Of a stretch of DNA of 64,000 bases, positions 17,597 through 26,402 are shown one piece after another. A program made the translations under genes and the position numbers. Origin of the DNA: PWQG01 sp040882255. GTDB taxonomy: Bacteria; Pseudomonadota; Gammaproteobacteria; Pseudomonadales; Pseudohongiellaceae. The DNA lies in the NCBI GenBank assembly GCA_040882255.1, contig JBBEBP010000023.1, forward strand, positions 62,001 to 126,000, given 5' to 3'. A model generated the notes under the pieces. That model made no database searches and was not told where the DNA came from. It saw only the letters and a list, made by a program, of their open reading frames with translations. Position 1 is the stretch's first letter. Each line of letters opens with the position of its first letter.

Positions 17597-18874
17597 TCAG
17601 GCAGGCATCGAATCCAGAGCGTCCTGCACGATCTGCAGGCCTTCCTCGAGCACTTCATCCTCGATGGTCACTGGCATCAGGAAGCGGATGGTGTTGCCGT
17701 ACATCCCGCAGCTCAACAGGATCAGTCCATGCTCCCTGGCATAGTTGCAGATCCCGGCGGCCAGATCGGCACGCGGTTCACGCTTGTCCTTGTCGGACAC
17801 CAGCTCGATGGCCGCCATCGCACCCAGATTGCGGATATTGTCCACCTGCGGATAGCGCTCCTCCCACTGACGGAAGCGTGCCTGCAGCTGATCGCCCAGG
17901 CGCTGACTCTGACCCAGGATATCCTCGGTCTCGAAAACCTCCAGTACGGCCAGTGCCGCAGCGCAGGCCGTCGGACTGCCGGTGTAGGTGCCGCCCAGCG
18001 AGTTGGGGCCGGAGGCATCCATATGCCGGTCAGTGCCCACGATCGCTGAAACCGGCATACCGTCGGCCATGCTCTTGGCCATGGTGATGATATCCGGCTC
18101 TACACCGCTGTGCTCGATGGCAAACAGCTTGCCTGTACGACCGAAGCCGCTCTGCACCTCGTCCACGATCATCAGGATGCCGTGTTCGTCGCAGATTTCG
18201 CGCACCGCCTGCAGGAACTTCGGAGAGGCAGCATAGAACCCACCCTCTCCCAGTACCGGCTCGATGACGATGGCCGCCGTATGGTCTCCCGGTGAATCGG
18301 TCTTCATGGTCATCCTGAGCCCGCGCAGGGCGTCCTCATCGCTGACCCCGTGATACGGTACCGGATACGGTGCGCGAAACACGGTGCCCGGCATGGGGCC
18401 GAAATCCACCTGGTACGGGGCGGCCTTGCCGTTCATGGCCATGGTGTAGAACGTGCGGCCATGGTAGCCACCATCAAAGCAGATCACATTGCTGCGACCG
18501 GTCGAGGCACGCGCGATCTTGACCGCATTCTCCAGCGCCTCGGCACCGCTGTTGGCCAGCATGACCTTGGCATCTCCGCGAACCGGGGTAACCTCGCTGA
18601 GCCGCTTCGCCAGCTGCACGTACCCGGCGTAGGGCATGACCGTCTGGCAGGTGTGCATGAGCTTGTCCAGCTGGGCCTTGACGGCTTCGACCACTTTCGG
18701 GTGACGGTGACCGACGTTCAGCACGCCAATCCCCCCGGCGAAGTCGATCAGGCGGTTGCCGTCAGCGTCCCAGACCTCGGCATTGCGAGCGTGGTCGGCA
18801 AACAATGGATTGGGGCTGGCCGCCCCGGCCGCGACGTATTTCTCTTTCAGTGCCTGTAATTCTTCATTGGTCAT
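17597..18874 (-). CDS. gabT: 4-aminobutyrate aminotransferase
   Basis: A 425-residue class III PLP aminotransferase moving the amino group of GABA (or 5-aminovalerate) to 2-oxoglutarate. The PLP lysine is K267 in TMAKSMADG, one residue off E. coli GabT numbering, and the cofactor aspartate is D238 in IVDEVQSGFGRTG. Length and the NSGAEALENAVKIAR motif fit GabT. AAGGAG sits 8 bases before the ATG. No succinate-semialdehyde dehydrogenase gene is adjacent in this window. It fits a genome region rich in amine metabolism. Confidence 0.9.
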   Translation of the reverse strand: MTNEELQALKEKYVAAGAASPNPLFADHARNAEVWDADGNRLIDFAGGIGVLNVGHRHPKVVEAVKAQLDKLMHTCQTVMPYAGYVQLAKRLSEVTPVRGDAKVMLANSGAEALENAVKIARASTGRSNVICFDGGYHGRTFYTMAMNGKAAPYQVDFGPMPGTVFRAPYPVPYHGVSDEDALRGLRMTMKTDSPGDHTAAIVIEPVLGEGGFYAASPKFLQAVREICDEHGILMIVDEVQSGFGRTGKLFAIEHSGVEPDIITMAKSMADGMPVSAIVGTDRHMDASGPNSLGGTYTGSPTACAAALAVLEVFETEDILGQSQRLGDQLQARFRQWEERYPQVDNIRNLGAMAAIELVSDKDKREPRADLAAGICNYAREHGLILLSCGMYGNTIRFLMPVTIEDEVLEEGLQIVQDALDSMPA

Positions 18875-19004
18875 ATCTTTTTCTCCTTCCTGGCATCCTG
18901 TCTTCGCTTCCGCCCCGCCGTGAGCTCATCGTAAATGCTACTACGATGACGCGGCCATCACGGGATCAGGTCCACTTTGTGTTTCGGTACTGCGCACAAT
19001 ACCA

Positions 19005-19916
19005 TCATTGGCGGTCCCGGGGCTCGTTCTCCATGGGACGATCCGGTGACATGGCCCATTCCGTGACGCTCTCGGCATACAGGCGGGTACCCTCCTGCCC
19101 GGCCAGCTCATTCATGACGAACCAGTTGATCGAGCCAAGGTGGCCGGTATTGCAGAAGGTCACTGCTGCCTCGCCATCGGCGGACAGCATGGCGCCCAGC
19201 TCGTCCTCACTCTTCATGCGGTTGCCATCAAACCAGCCGGTGAAGCTCAGGTTCTCCGATCCGGGAATGGTGCCGGCGCGGGATGCCGAGGCCTGCTGCC
19301 CCTGGAAGTACGGCTCGGGACGGGCATCGACCAGCCGCACTGGCGCATCATCGTTGACCAACCGCTCCAGCTCTGCCGTGGTCACCCGCCACCGGTCATT
19401 CCACTGTGGCTGATAACCGGAGGCCTGTACAGTCACCTGCTCGGTGCTGACCGGCAATTGTGCACTCTGCCAGGCACTGAAACCGCCATTGAGCACGGCC
19501 AGGTCCGCGACCCCCAGCGAGCGCAATGTCCAGTAGACCCGGGTGGCGGCTCCCATGTCCACGGCGCCGCTGCCCCCGTGCACCAGCACAACCGGGGTGT
19601 CCGCCTCGATGCCCGCCTGCTGCAACAGACTGGTCAGATCAGCCAGGTCCGGCAACTGCCCGGGATTATCCTGCGGACCCCGGAACTGTCCGTAGGGAAT
19701 GGAAACCGCGCCGGGTATGTGCCCAGCCTCGTATTCGCCGGTCAGCCGCATCACCCGCACGTCGTCTGAATGCTCCAGAATCCCGGCCAGCTCCGCTGGC
19801 TCCAGCAACGGCGACCAGCCATCGGGAGCCGCCAGCACAGCGCCTCCGCTGACCAGCAGAGTCACGGGAAACAACACGGCCCGGGTACACTTTCTGACAC
19901 GGTTCATTGTCTTCAT
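19005..19916 (-). CDS. Exported tandem-rhodanese sulfurtransferase
   Basis: A 303-residue protein with a signal peptide (cleavage near VLA-AP) and two rhodanese domains. The C-terminal domain holds the active-site loop CNTGHLGS, so persulfide chemistry is expected there. In the N-terminal domain the equivalent loop (VVLVHGGSGAVD) has no cysteine, as is common for the inactive half. The start at 19916 is preferred because GAGG lies six bases upstream; a longer frame starts at 19928. Periplasmic sulfur transfer, for example from thiosulfate or mercaptopyruvate, is likely but the substrate is unknown. Confidence 0.85.
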   Translation of the reverse strand: MKTMNRVRKCTRAVLFPVTLLVSGGAVLAAPDGWSPLLEPAELAGILEHSDDVRVMRLTGEYEAGHIPGAVSIPYGQFRGPQDNPGQLPDLADLTSLLQQAGIEADTPVVLVHGGSGAVDMGAATRVYWTLRSLGVADLAVLNGGFSAWQSAQLPVSTEQVTVQASGYQPQWNDRWRVTTAELERLVNDDAPVRLVDARPEPYFQGQQASASRAGTIPGSENLSFTGWFDGNRMKSEDELGAMLSADGEAAVTFCNTGHLGSINWFVMNELAGQEGTRLYAESVTEWAMSPDRPMENEPRDRQ

Positions 19917-19949
19917 TGCACACCTCATTTCGGTTTACTTCAGACAGCG

Positions 19950-20540
19950 TCACAGGGAACGTATACGGAAAGAGCGGAAACGAAGATCGCCACGGCCCCA
20001 CTGCAGTGCGATCGGGCCTTCCGAGAACTGGCTGTCCTGCACATCCACGGTTTCTTCGCCGTTCAGTACCACATGCAACCGATTACCCTGCAGGGTAATC
20101 TCATAGGTATTCCACTGACCGGCTGACTCCGGATAGGGCTCGGACACTGCGGCCACATGCACGATGGCGCCCGTGCCATAGGACGGGTCCGGACGCTGAT
20201 CAAAGATGTTGGCCTCGTAACAGCTGCGGTCGGTGATGTTCTCTGCGTCCTGGCAGCGCATGTAGATGCCGCTGTTGGCGTCCTCGCTGGCCATGAATTC
20301 CACGTGCAGCTCAAAGTCGCCGTAACTGTCCGGTGTGACCAGGTAGGCCACCCCTTCGCCACTGTTTACATGGATGAAGTCACTGGCCGAGTGCCAGTTG
20401 GCCTCCCCGACCTGATTGAAATTGTCCAGTCCCTGATTGCCATCGATCAGGGTGGTCCAGTCTCCGCCATCCTGCGCCACCGCTTGTGTGGTCAGAAGTG
20501 GCAGGGACAGGGCCGCGATTGTGCGGATGATACGGTGCAT
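19950..20540 (-). CDS. DUF1080 (3-keto-disaccharide hydrolase-like) exported protein
   Basis: A 196-residue protein with a signal peptide (cleavage near AVA-QDGG). The mature part has the concanavalin-like beta-sandwich signature of DUF1080: LIDGNQGLDNF, FELHVEFMASEDANSGIYMR and LNGEETVDV. Characterised relatives act on 3-keto-glycosides, but most members are uncharacterised. It is only 33 bp upstream of the rhodanese gene and probably co-transcribed with it. Confidence 0.82.
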   Translation of the reverse strand: MHRIIRTIAALSLPLLTTQAVAQDGGDWTTLIDGNQGLDNFNQVGEANWHSASDFIHVNSGEGVAYLVTPDSYGDFELHVEFMASEDANSGIYMRCQDAENITDRSCYEANIFDQRPDPSYGTGAIVHVAAVSEPYPESAGQWNTYEITLQGNRLHVVLNGEETVDVQDSQFSEGPIALQWGRGDLRFRSFRIRSL

Positions 20541-20709
20541 GGTGGAATCTCCCGGAGTCTTCGGTCAATGTGAGTACTGAATATAGCACCGGGCCCGCTC
20601 TGGTGAAAGCAGGTCAGGCGGCATATTGTCCACAATGCCGATGCCCGGTATGGTAGGGGATTCCAGCTGCCGGCACCGCTGCTCACAGTCAGTACGGAGG
20701 ACGTTGCCC

Positions 20710-22059
20710 ATGAGCCAGACAGTACGCAAACGCCTGTGGCTGCTTGCCTGGGCGCTGCTGGTCTGCGCCCCGCTGCTGGCCATGATCATGGCGCCGGTGC
20801 CCGGCCGGGGCGGGCTGGCCTGGGAAACGGGCATCGCCCTGGGTTTCGCCGGCCTGGGCCTGCTGGTGCTGCAGTTCCTGCTCACCGCGCGGATGCGCTG
20901 GCTGACAGCTCCGTTCGGCGTCGACCTGATCTATCTATTCCACCGCTACCTGGCCCTGGTGCTCGTGTTCGTGGTCATCGCCCACCCCCTGCTGCTGCTC
21001 CTGTCCCGCCCTGCTCTCCTCCAGGACGCCCGGGGATTGCTGAGCCGCTGGCCCATGCTCAGCGGCGTGCTGGCCCTGGGTTTGATGCTCCTGATCATGC
21101 TCACATCGCTGTGGCGCAAGCGCCTGCGGCTGCCCTACAACGGCTGGCGGGTCATTCATCTGACACTCGCATTGGCCGTCCTGGGTCTGGCTTTTGCCCA
21201 TATGGTCAGCATCGGTTACTACAGCGCCTCCCCGCTCATGATGGGCCTGTGGTCACTCATCGCGCTGTCCGCCCTGCTGGTCATTCTGGTGGTGCGGCTG
21301 ATACGCCCCTGGCGACTGGCCCGTCACCACTGGCGGGTGGACAGCATCACCCCCGAGCAGGGCGATGCCTGGACACTGACACTGTCACCGGTCCGTCACA
21401 GCGGTATTCGTTTCCGGCCCGGTCAGTTCGCCTGGCTCAGCCTTGGCCACTCGCCGTTCACCATGCAGGAGCACCCGTTCTCCATTGCCTCGGCGCCGCA
21501 GCCGGACGATCCGCGCCTGCGCTTCGCCATTAAAGGGTTGGGGGATTTCACCCGGACCATCGGGACACTGCCACCGGGAACCGAAGCCTGTGTCGACGGC
21601 CCCTACGGGGTGTTCAGTCATGAACACTACCCGGAGGCGGCCGGTTTCGTGTTTCTGGGGGGCGGCATCGGCGTGGCGCCCATGCTGAGCATGCTGGAAG
21701 ACCTGGCCCACAAGGGGGACACCCGCCCGCATTACCTGTTCACAGCGCACAGCCACCTGGACCGCATCCCCTGCGACCGGGCACTGCGTGAGGCCGGCAA
21801 ACGGTTGAACCTCACCCGTGTCACCCTGCTGGAGCAACTGCCGGAGCACCCGGACCCGGCGCTTCCGGTCGACGCTGAAACACGGTTGCAAGGCTGGTTG
21901 ACCCGGGAAATACTCGACCGGCATCTGCCGGCAAACCGCAGCCACTATCACTATTTCCTGTGCGGTCCGTTGCCGATGTTGCGTGCTGCGGAACACTTCC
22001 TGCACGATCTGGGGGTACCGATGCGTAACATCCATACCGAACTGTTCGACATGGCGTGA
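20710..22059 (+). CDS. Ferric-reductase-like flavocytochrome (haem b plus FNR module)
   Basis: A 449-residue membrane oxidoreductase. Roughly residues 10-220 hold six hydrophobic helices with His residues (for example FHRYLALVLVFVVIAHPLLL and HLTLALAVLGLAFAHM) typical of the ferric-reductase transmembrane domain. From about 230 on there is a ferredoxin-NADP reductase-like module: FAD binding around QEHPFSIASAP, pyridine nucleotide binding at GGGIGVAPM, and the C-terminal FLCGPLPMLRAAEHFL. It would pass electrons from NAD(P)H through FAD and two haems b across the membrane. GGAGG lies before the start at 20710. The NrfA-like cytochrome follows after 34 bp, so it may feed electrons to it. Confidence 0.85.
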   Translation: MSQTVRKRLWLLAWALLVCAPLLAMIMAPVPGRGGLAWETGIALGFAGLGLLVLQFLLTARMRWLTAPFGVDLIYLFHRYLALVLVFVVIAHPLLLLLSRPALLQDARGLLSRWPMLSGVLALGLMLLIMLTSLWRKRLRLPYNGWRVIHLTLALAVLGLAFAHMVSIGYYSASPLMMGLWSLIALSALLVILVVRLIRPWRLARHHWRVDSITPEQGDAWTLTLSPVRHSGIRFRPGQFAWLSLGHSPFTMQEHPFSIASAPQPDDPRLRFAIKGLGDFTRTIGTLPPGTEACVDGPYGVFSHEHYPEAAGFVFLGGGIGVAPMLSMLEDLAHKGDTRPHYLFTAHSHLDRIPCDRALREAGKRLNLTRVTLLEQLPEHPDPALPVDAETRLQGWLTREILDRHLPANRSHYHYFLCGPLPMLRAAEHFLHDLGVPMRNIHTELFDMA

Positions 22060-22093
22060 CGACCGGCACTGATCATGCCACGGAGGCAAGCAC

Positions 22094-23320
22094 ATGCGCG
22101 AGAGACTGGCAAAACTGGTGGCCCTGGGTAGCGGTATTATCGTGGTTGCAATGGCGCTGTTGTTCGGCTGGCAACAGAGTGTCCGCATGGACCGGCTGGG
22201 CGGAGAGCTGGACCCGCGGGCCTGGGCGGAGCTGTATCCGCTGCATGTACGCTCCCATCTTCGCGGCGAGGAACACAGCAGCGGTAAGCCGACTGACCGC
22301 CTGGCGGCCAACCCGTTCCGGCAGCGCGCCTGGGCCGGCAATGCCTTCTCGCTGGAATACAACGCCGCCCGCTCGCACCACTACGCGCAAATCGATCAGC
22401 AGGACAGCCGGCGCACACAGGAGCGCGAGCAGCCCGCCGGTTGTATCAACTGTCACGCCGCCGAGACCCCGGAGCTTGTCGAGCGCTTCGGCTGGGACGC
22501 TCTGCACGCCATGTCCTACAATGAACTGCGAGATGAGGTGCACTTCGGCAGCAGCTGCCTGGACTGCCACGACCCGAAGACCATGGAGCTGCGCATTACC
22601 CGCCCGGCGCTACGGGATGCGCTGTTGGCCAGCGACATCGACCCCGAACAGGCCAGCCGGCAGGACATGCGCAGCTACGTCTGCGCTCAGTGCCACGTGG
22701 AATACTATTTCGAACCCGCCGGAAACCGGCTGACACTGCCCTGGGCCGGGGGACGCCGCCTGGAAGACATCGAGCAGTATTATGATGATATCGGATTCAG
22801 TGACTGGACCCATGCGGAAACCGGCGCCGGCCTGATCAAGGTGCAACACCCCAACTTCGAGCTGCACAACGAGGGCATCCACGCCGCCCGGGACATTGCC
22901 TGCGCCGACTGTCACATGCCGCAGGTTAAGGAAGGCGGTGTGCAGATCAGCGACCACTGGATACGCAGCCCCATGGCGCAGCCGGAGGCAGCCTGCATGA
23001 ATTGCCACCAGGGGGACACCCGGCGCCTGATCCAGCGCACCGCCGACCTGCAGCAGAATACGCGTTCGCTGCTGGACAACACCGAAACGGCCTTGTCGGA
23101 ACTGATGGATGCCATCGTGGCCGCTAGAAATTCGGGAGCAGACGACCAGGCCCTGCGCGAAGCCCGGCAGGCTCACCGGCGTGCCCAGCTGCGCTGGGAT
23201 TTCATCGATGCCGATGCCTCGAAAGGCTTCCACGCAGGACAGGAAGCGGTGCGGCTGCTCTCCGAAGCCATCGACATGGCGCATGCCGGCCGGGATAGCG
23301 CCCGCCAGGCACAAGACTAG
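22094..23320 (+). CDS. NrfA-type pentahaem cytochrome c with CxxCH at the catalytic haem
   Basis: A 408-residue homologue of the ammonia-forming nitrite reductase NrfA, anchored by an N-terminal helix (residues 8-25). Five haem motifs occur at 117-121, 155-159, 197-201, 270-274 and 301-305. The segment CAQCHVEYYF (197-206) with EQYYDDIGFSDW and KVQH (249-252) matches NrfA closely and keeps the calcium ligands (E203, Y204, K249, Q251) and the catalytic Tyr and His equivalents. In canonical NrfA the first motif is CxxCK with lysine on the active haem; here it is CINCH. It is about 70 residues shorter than E. coli NrfA. No nrfH or nrfB is next to it. Nitrite, hydroxylamine or sulfite reduction, or electron transfer only, are all possible. 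Confidence 0.85.
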   Translation: MRERLAKLVALGSGIIVVAMALLFGWQQSVRMDRLGGELDPRAWAELYPLHVRSHLRGEEHSSGKPTDRLAANPFRQRAWAGNAFSLEYNAARSHHYAQIDQQDSRRTQEREQPAGCINCHAAETPELVERFGWDALHAMSYNELRDEVHFGSSCLDCHDPKTMELRITRPALRDALLASDIDPEQASRQDMRSYVCAQCHVEYYFEPAGNRLTLPWAGGRRLEDIEQYYDDIGFSDWTHAETGAGLIKVQHPNFELHNEGIHAARDIACADCHMPQVKEGGVQISDHWIRSPMAQPEAACMNCHQGDTRRLIQRTADLQQNTRSLLDNTETALSELMDAIVAARNSGADDQALREARQAHRRAQLRWDFIDADASKGFHAGQEAVRLLSEAIDMAHAGRDSARQAQD

Positions 23321-25191
23321 TCTGCCGGCCGGAAGGCCAGCAGTACGTTGCCCGGCTGCTGCCGGAACCGCTCGTACCCCGAGCCAACGAACAGCATGCC
23401 GGCGCCGGCGGCCACCGAATGGGCATCGATGGAACCACCGTGCGCTTCCACGCCATTGACGGTCTCGAAAGCCTGCGCAGTGTCGAACTCGAACAGAATA
23501 TCACCGTTACCACCATCAAAAATGAACAGCCTCCCATCGATAGTACCCGCCACCAGCGCGCCGTCGACCACCAGGGGCATGGCGGAGAAGCCGTACTTCT
23601 CCTCGCAGGTCCCCACCCGGTCACGCCGCCCGCCGTCACAGGCCGGCGCCGAGCGGTACTCCCAGACCGGCTCGCCTGTGGCAATGTCGAACGCGAACAC
23701 CCCGGCATCGATCATGTCGGCGCTCATGCTCGAGTAATGCGGGTCATTGATGGGCAGGAACACCCGCTCACCGTCCACCGCCACGCCCCAGTGATTACCG
23801 CCCAGCGCACCGCCATCGCCAACCCGTTGCTGCCAGACCACGGAACCGTCATCCGGGTCCAGGGCCCACAGGTGGCCCGACTTCTGACCGGCCAGCAACA
23901 GGTCGGTGCCGTCGGCCAGTGTCACCGGTATCGCCGCCCCACCAAAGTCCCAGTCCTTGCGGATGCTGTCCTCGGCGGACGGACAATTGGGACCGGGCTC
24001 GCCTCCGGTGCAGGCCATGTTCCAGACATCATCGGCAATGGCCTGGAAAACCCACTCCTGCTCTCCGGTATCGATATCCAGCGCGATGATGGCGTTACTG
24101 GTCCCGGTTGCCGGCAAGGACGTGTTTTCACCAGTGGTCACATAGAGATGCCCCCGCTCCTCGTCCAGGCTGGGGCTGGACCAGATGGGCGCGCCGGAGG
24201 GGCCGCGCAGGCGCGCTCCGGCCGCGTTACGCTCTCCGGTGTATTCGGCTGGCGGCATGGTCATCCAGCTCCACAGACGCTCGCCGGTGGCCGCATCCAG
24301 GGCGAGTACCGCACCACGGCCGTCACAGCACTCGTGCTCCGGCGCCGCACCACGGCCCACGCCCGAAGCGGACACCGGGATGATGATGCGATCGCGGTAC
24401 GATAACGGCGCGCCGGTCAGCCGGGTGGCGGCATCCGGATCCACCGCCCCGGAGACAGTCCACAGATTCCCGCCGCTGGCGGCATCGATGGCATGCACAC
24501 GGGCGAATTCATCGGTGACAATCAGAGGCCGGGTACCATCCGCCAGCGGCTCGGCCAGCGTCGCCGAGGCACGCAGCGGCGCACCCGCATCATGGGCCCA
24601 GCGTATGCAGCCCGACTGCGCATCCAGGGCCAGCACCTGTCCGGTCGCAGCCACCGGATAGAACAGTGTGGAACCGGCGATAGCCGGAGCCGAGCGCAGA
24701 CCGGAGACGCCGGGAAACCCCAGTGCCCAGGCCAGCTCCAGCTCGCCCAGATCATCCCGCGCCAATCCCCCCTGACGGGCGGAGAGGTTACGTGAGAACC
24801 GCCGGTCGACGCCCGCAGTGGGCACCGCCTCTCCCTGGAAATCGACCCGCCGCTGCCCGGCCGCGCAGCGGTTGGCGGTGATCCATTCATCAGAGCGTTC
24901 GGTGGCCGCCAGAAAACCGATGACCGCACTCAGTTCTTCGTCTTCCAGTTCCTGGCCCTGCCCGGACATCACGCCGGAGGTCAGCGTATACGTCAGCGCC
25001 TCCGCCGTCATCGACTGCAGGGACTCCAGCCTGGCCGCGCGCGGATCGCCTCCCTCGTGGCAGGCGGCGCAGTAGGTCTGGTACACAGACCGCCCGGGGT
25101 GCTCATCCGCCGGTTGCGCCCGGCCTGTCGCTGACAGAAGAAGAATCAGAAAGATACCGCTGGCGCGGTGCAAAAATGACGGTCGGCTCAT
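23317..25191 (-). CDS. PQQ-dependent quinohaemoprotein dehydrogenase (PVA-dehydrogenase-like)
   Basis: A 624-residue exported enzyme. A signal peptide (about 1-25) is followed by a cytochrome c domain with CAACH at 41-45. An eight-bladed beta-propeller then runs to the end, with blade repeats such as GAVLALDAATGERLWSW, NAIIALDIDTGEQEWVF and GHLWALDPDDGSVVW. Adjacent cysteines (ECCDG) resemble the vicinal disulphide found near PQQ in quinoprotein alcohol dehydrogenases. Haem at the N-terminus plus propeller is the polyvinyl-alcohol dehydrogenase arrangement, as opposed to C-terminal haem in type II enzymes. The substrate is probably an alcohol or polyol. The stop codon overlaps that of the convergent nrfA-like gene in CTAG. 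Confidence 0.85.
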   Translation of the reverse strand: MSRPSFLHRASGIFLILLLSATGRAQPADEHPGRSVYQTYCAACHEGGDPRAARLESLQSMTAEALTYTLTSGVMSGQGQELEDEELSAVIGFLAATERSDEWITANRCAAGQRRVDFQGEAVPTAGVDRRFSRNLSARQGGLARDDLGELELAWALGFPGVSGLRSAPAIAGSTLFYPVAATGQVLALDAQSGCIRWAHDAGAPLRASATLAEPLADGTRPLIVTDEFARVHAIDAASGGNLWTVSGAVDPDAATRLTGAPLSYRDRIIIPVSASGVGRGAAPEHECCDGRGAVLALDAATGERLWSWMTMPPAEYTGERNAAGARLRGPSGAPIWSSPSLDEERGHLYVTTGENTSLPATGTSNAIIALDIDTGEQEWVFQAIADDVWNMACTGGEPGPNCPSAEDSIRKDWDFGGAAIPVTLADGTDLLLAGQKSGHLWALDPDDGSVVWQQRVGDGGALGGNHWGVAVDGERVFLPINDPHYSSMSADMIDAGVFAFDIATGEPVWEYRSAPACDGGRRDRVGTCEEKYGFSAMPLVVDGALVAGTIDGRLFIFDGGNGDILFEFDTAQAFETVNGVEAHGGSIDAHSVAAGAGMLFVGSGYERFRQQPGNVLLAFRPAD

Positions 25192-25372
25192 GGCGTGTCA
25201 CTCACTGGTTGTCTTTATTATGGGTCACTCTATCGGTACTGTAATTGCTCCGCATCAATATCTCCACTACGAACCACCCTGTATGATGAATACCGGGCAA
25301 TACATTCAGCGTGTGTGATAATCTCGACATGGCGCGCCACGGCACGGTTTTACGGACAGCAAAGGAGTGAAT

Positions 25373-26392
25373 ATGACATCTTCGGTCACCATCGGCTTGC
25401 GAATCGACAACGCGGTTCCCCATGGCAATGAAAGTGATACCGGAACCGTCATCGCATTGTGGCGAACCGTCGATCAGTTCTTCGACGGGAAGCCGTTCAC
25501 GGCACAGGACGGTGTCGGTGGCCGCCCCACTGACTACCGGATCAGCCTGGACGCCAGTGGACTGCTGCAGACCTTCGAGACCGCCAGCGCACAATCCGGC
25601 AGCTTCTCGGCGCATCAGAAAGCTTTCGCGGGAAATGCGGGTCTGGCCATTGATGGAGCCCTGGAGATTACTGTCCAGAGCGTCAACGGCAATCTGGACG
25701 AAGAAGAGGCCTATCATGTGGCCACCGTATTCCTGCAGCAGCTGGTGCTGGCTGCCAATCTGAAAAACCCGGGTTCCATCCAGTTGCTCGGCACCCGCTT
25801 CACCGGGCAGAGAGCTCATCGCTTCGAGGCCCAGCAGTTCGACTCACGGATCCTGTACGGGGCGTTGAAAACCGCCCGCTATGACGAGTGGCCACCGATC
25901 GACACCTCGCTGGATTTTGCCGCGATCTGGTCCTGGCTGGAACAGTGCGAAACCAGTCATACCGGCACCGCCATCAGGGACGCCAACAAGGTACTGTTCA
26001 CGCTGCTGAAAGTGGCTGAACAACGGCACGAGTACAGCGCCCGCACCGTGCTGCTGGTGCTGTACCAGCTGGAAGTGCTGCTGCACTGCCGCCACGCCTC
26101 GTCATCCGGCCCCATGCACCGCCACATGCGGATGATTCTGGGGGACATTCCCGATGCCGCCGACTGTTTCAATGAACTCTACGAAGTGCGACATCAACTG
26201 TTTCATGGCAACCAGCCGGTACAGAGGCCACCCATGATCTCCCACAATACCGAGGCGGCCATCCGGGAGATGATCGGCCAGCACAACACCGCCGTGGAAT
26301 CCGGCACGGCCATGGTACTGGCGCTGCTGCAGGACCTGATCCGCCACGGCGCACAGTTCTATGCCTTCACTGAAACCATGGCGCGACGGTAG
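25373..26392 (+). CDS. Uncharacterised protein with a C-terminal HEPN-like motif
   Basis: A 339-residue soluble protein. The N-terminal 150 residues are mixed alpha/beta and not recognised. The helical C-terminus carries EVRHQLFHGN, in which R273 and H278 form the Rx4H pattern of HEPN ribonucleases and Apea-like domains (LYEVRHQLFHG closely resembles the Apea-type LY.IRN.LVHG). The start at 25373 has AAAGGAG directly upstream; a GTG two codons earlier is less well placed. It is 10 bp upstream of pfkB and probably in one operon with it. A role in RNA cleavage or defence is inference only. Confidence 0.65.
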   Translation: MTSSVTIGLRIDNAVPHGNESDTGTVIALWRTVDQFFDGKPFTAQDGVGGRPTDYRISLDASGLLQTFETASAQSGSFSAHQKAFAGNAGLAIDGALEITVQSVNGNLDEEEAYHVATVFLQQLVLAANLKNPGSIQLLGTRFTGQRAHRFEAQQFDSRILYGALKTARYDEWPPIDTSLDFAAIWSWLEQCETSHTGTAIRDANKVLFTLLKVAEQRHEYSARTVLLVLYQLEVLLHCRHASSSGPMHRHMRMILGDIPDAADCFNELYEVRHQLFHGNQPVQRPPMISHNTEAAIREMIGQHNTAVESGTAMVLALLQDLIRHGAQFYAFTETMARR

Positions 26393-26402
26393 TGTACCCG
26401 GC

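Noticed and set aside
26391..26401. TAGTGTACCC at the pfkB upstream spacer, like the end of the MITE-like element
   Set aside because: Only about ten bases match and no partner inverted repeat follows, so chance is enough.
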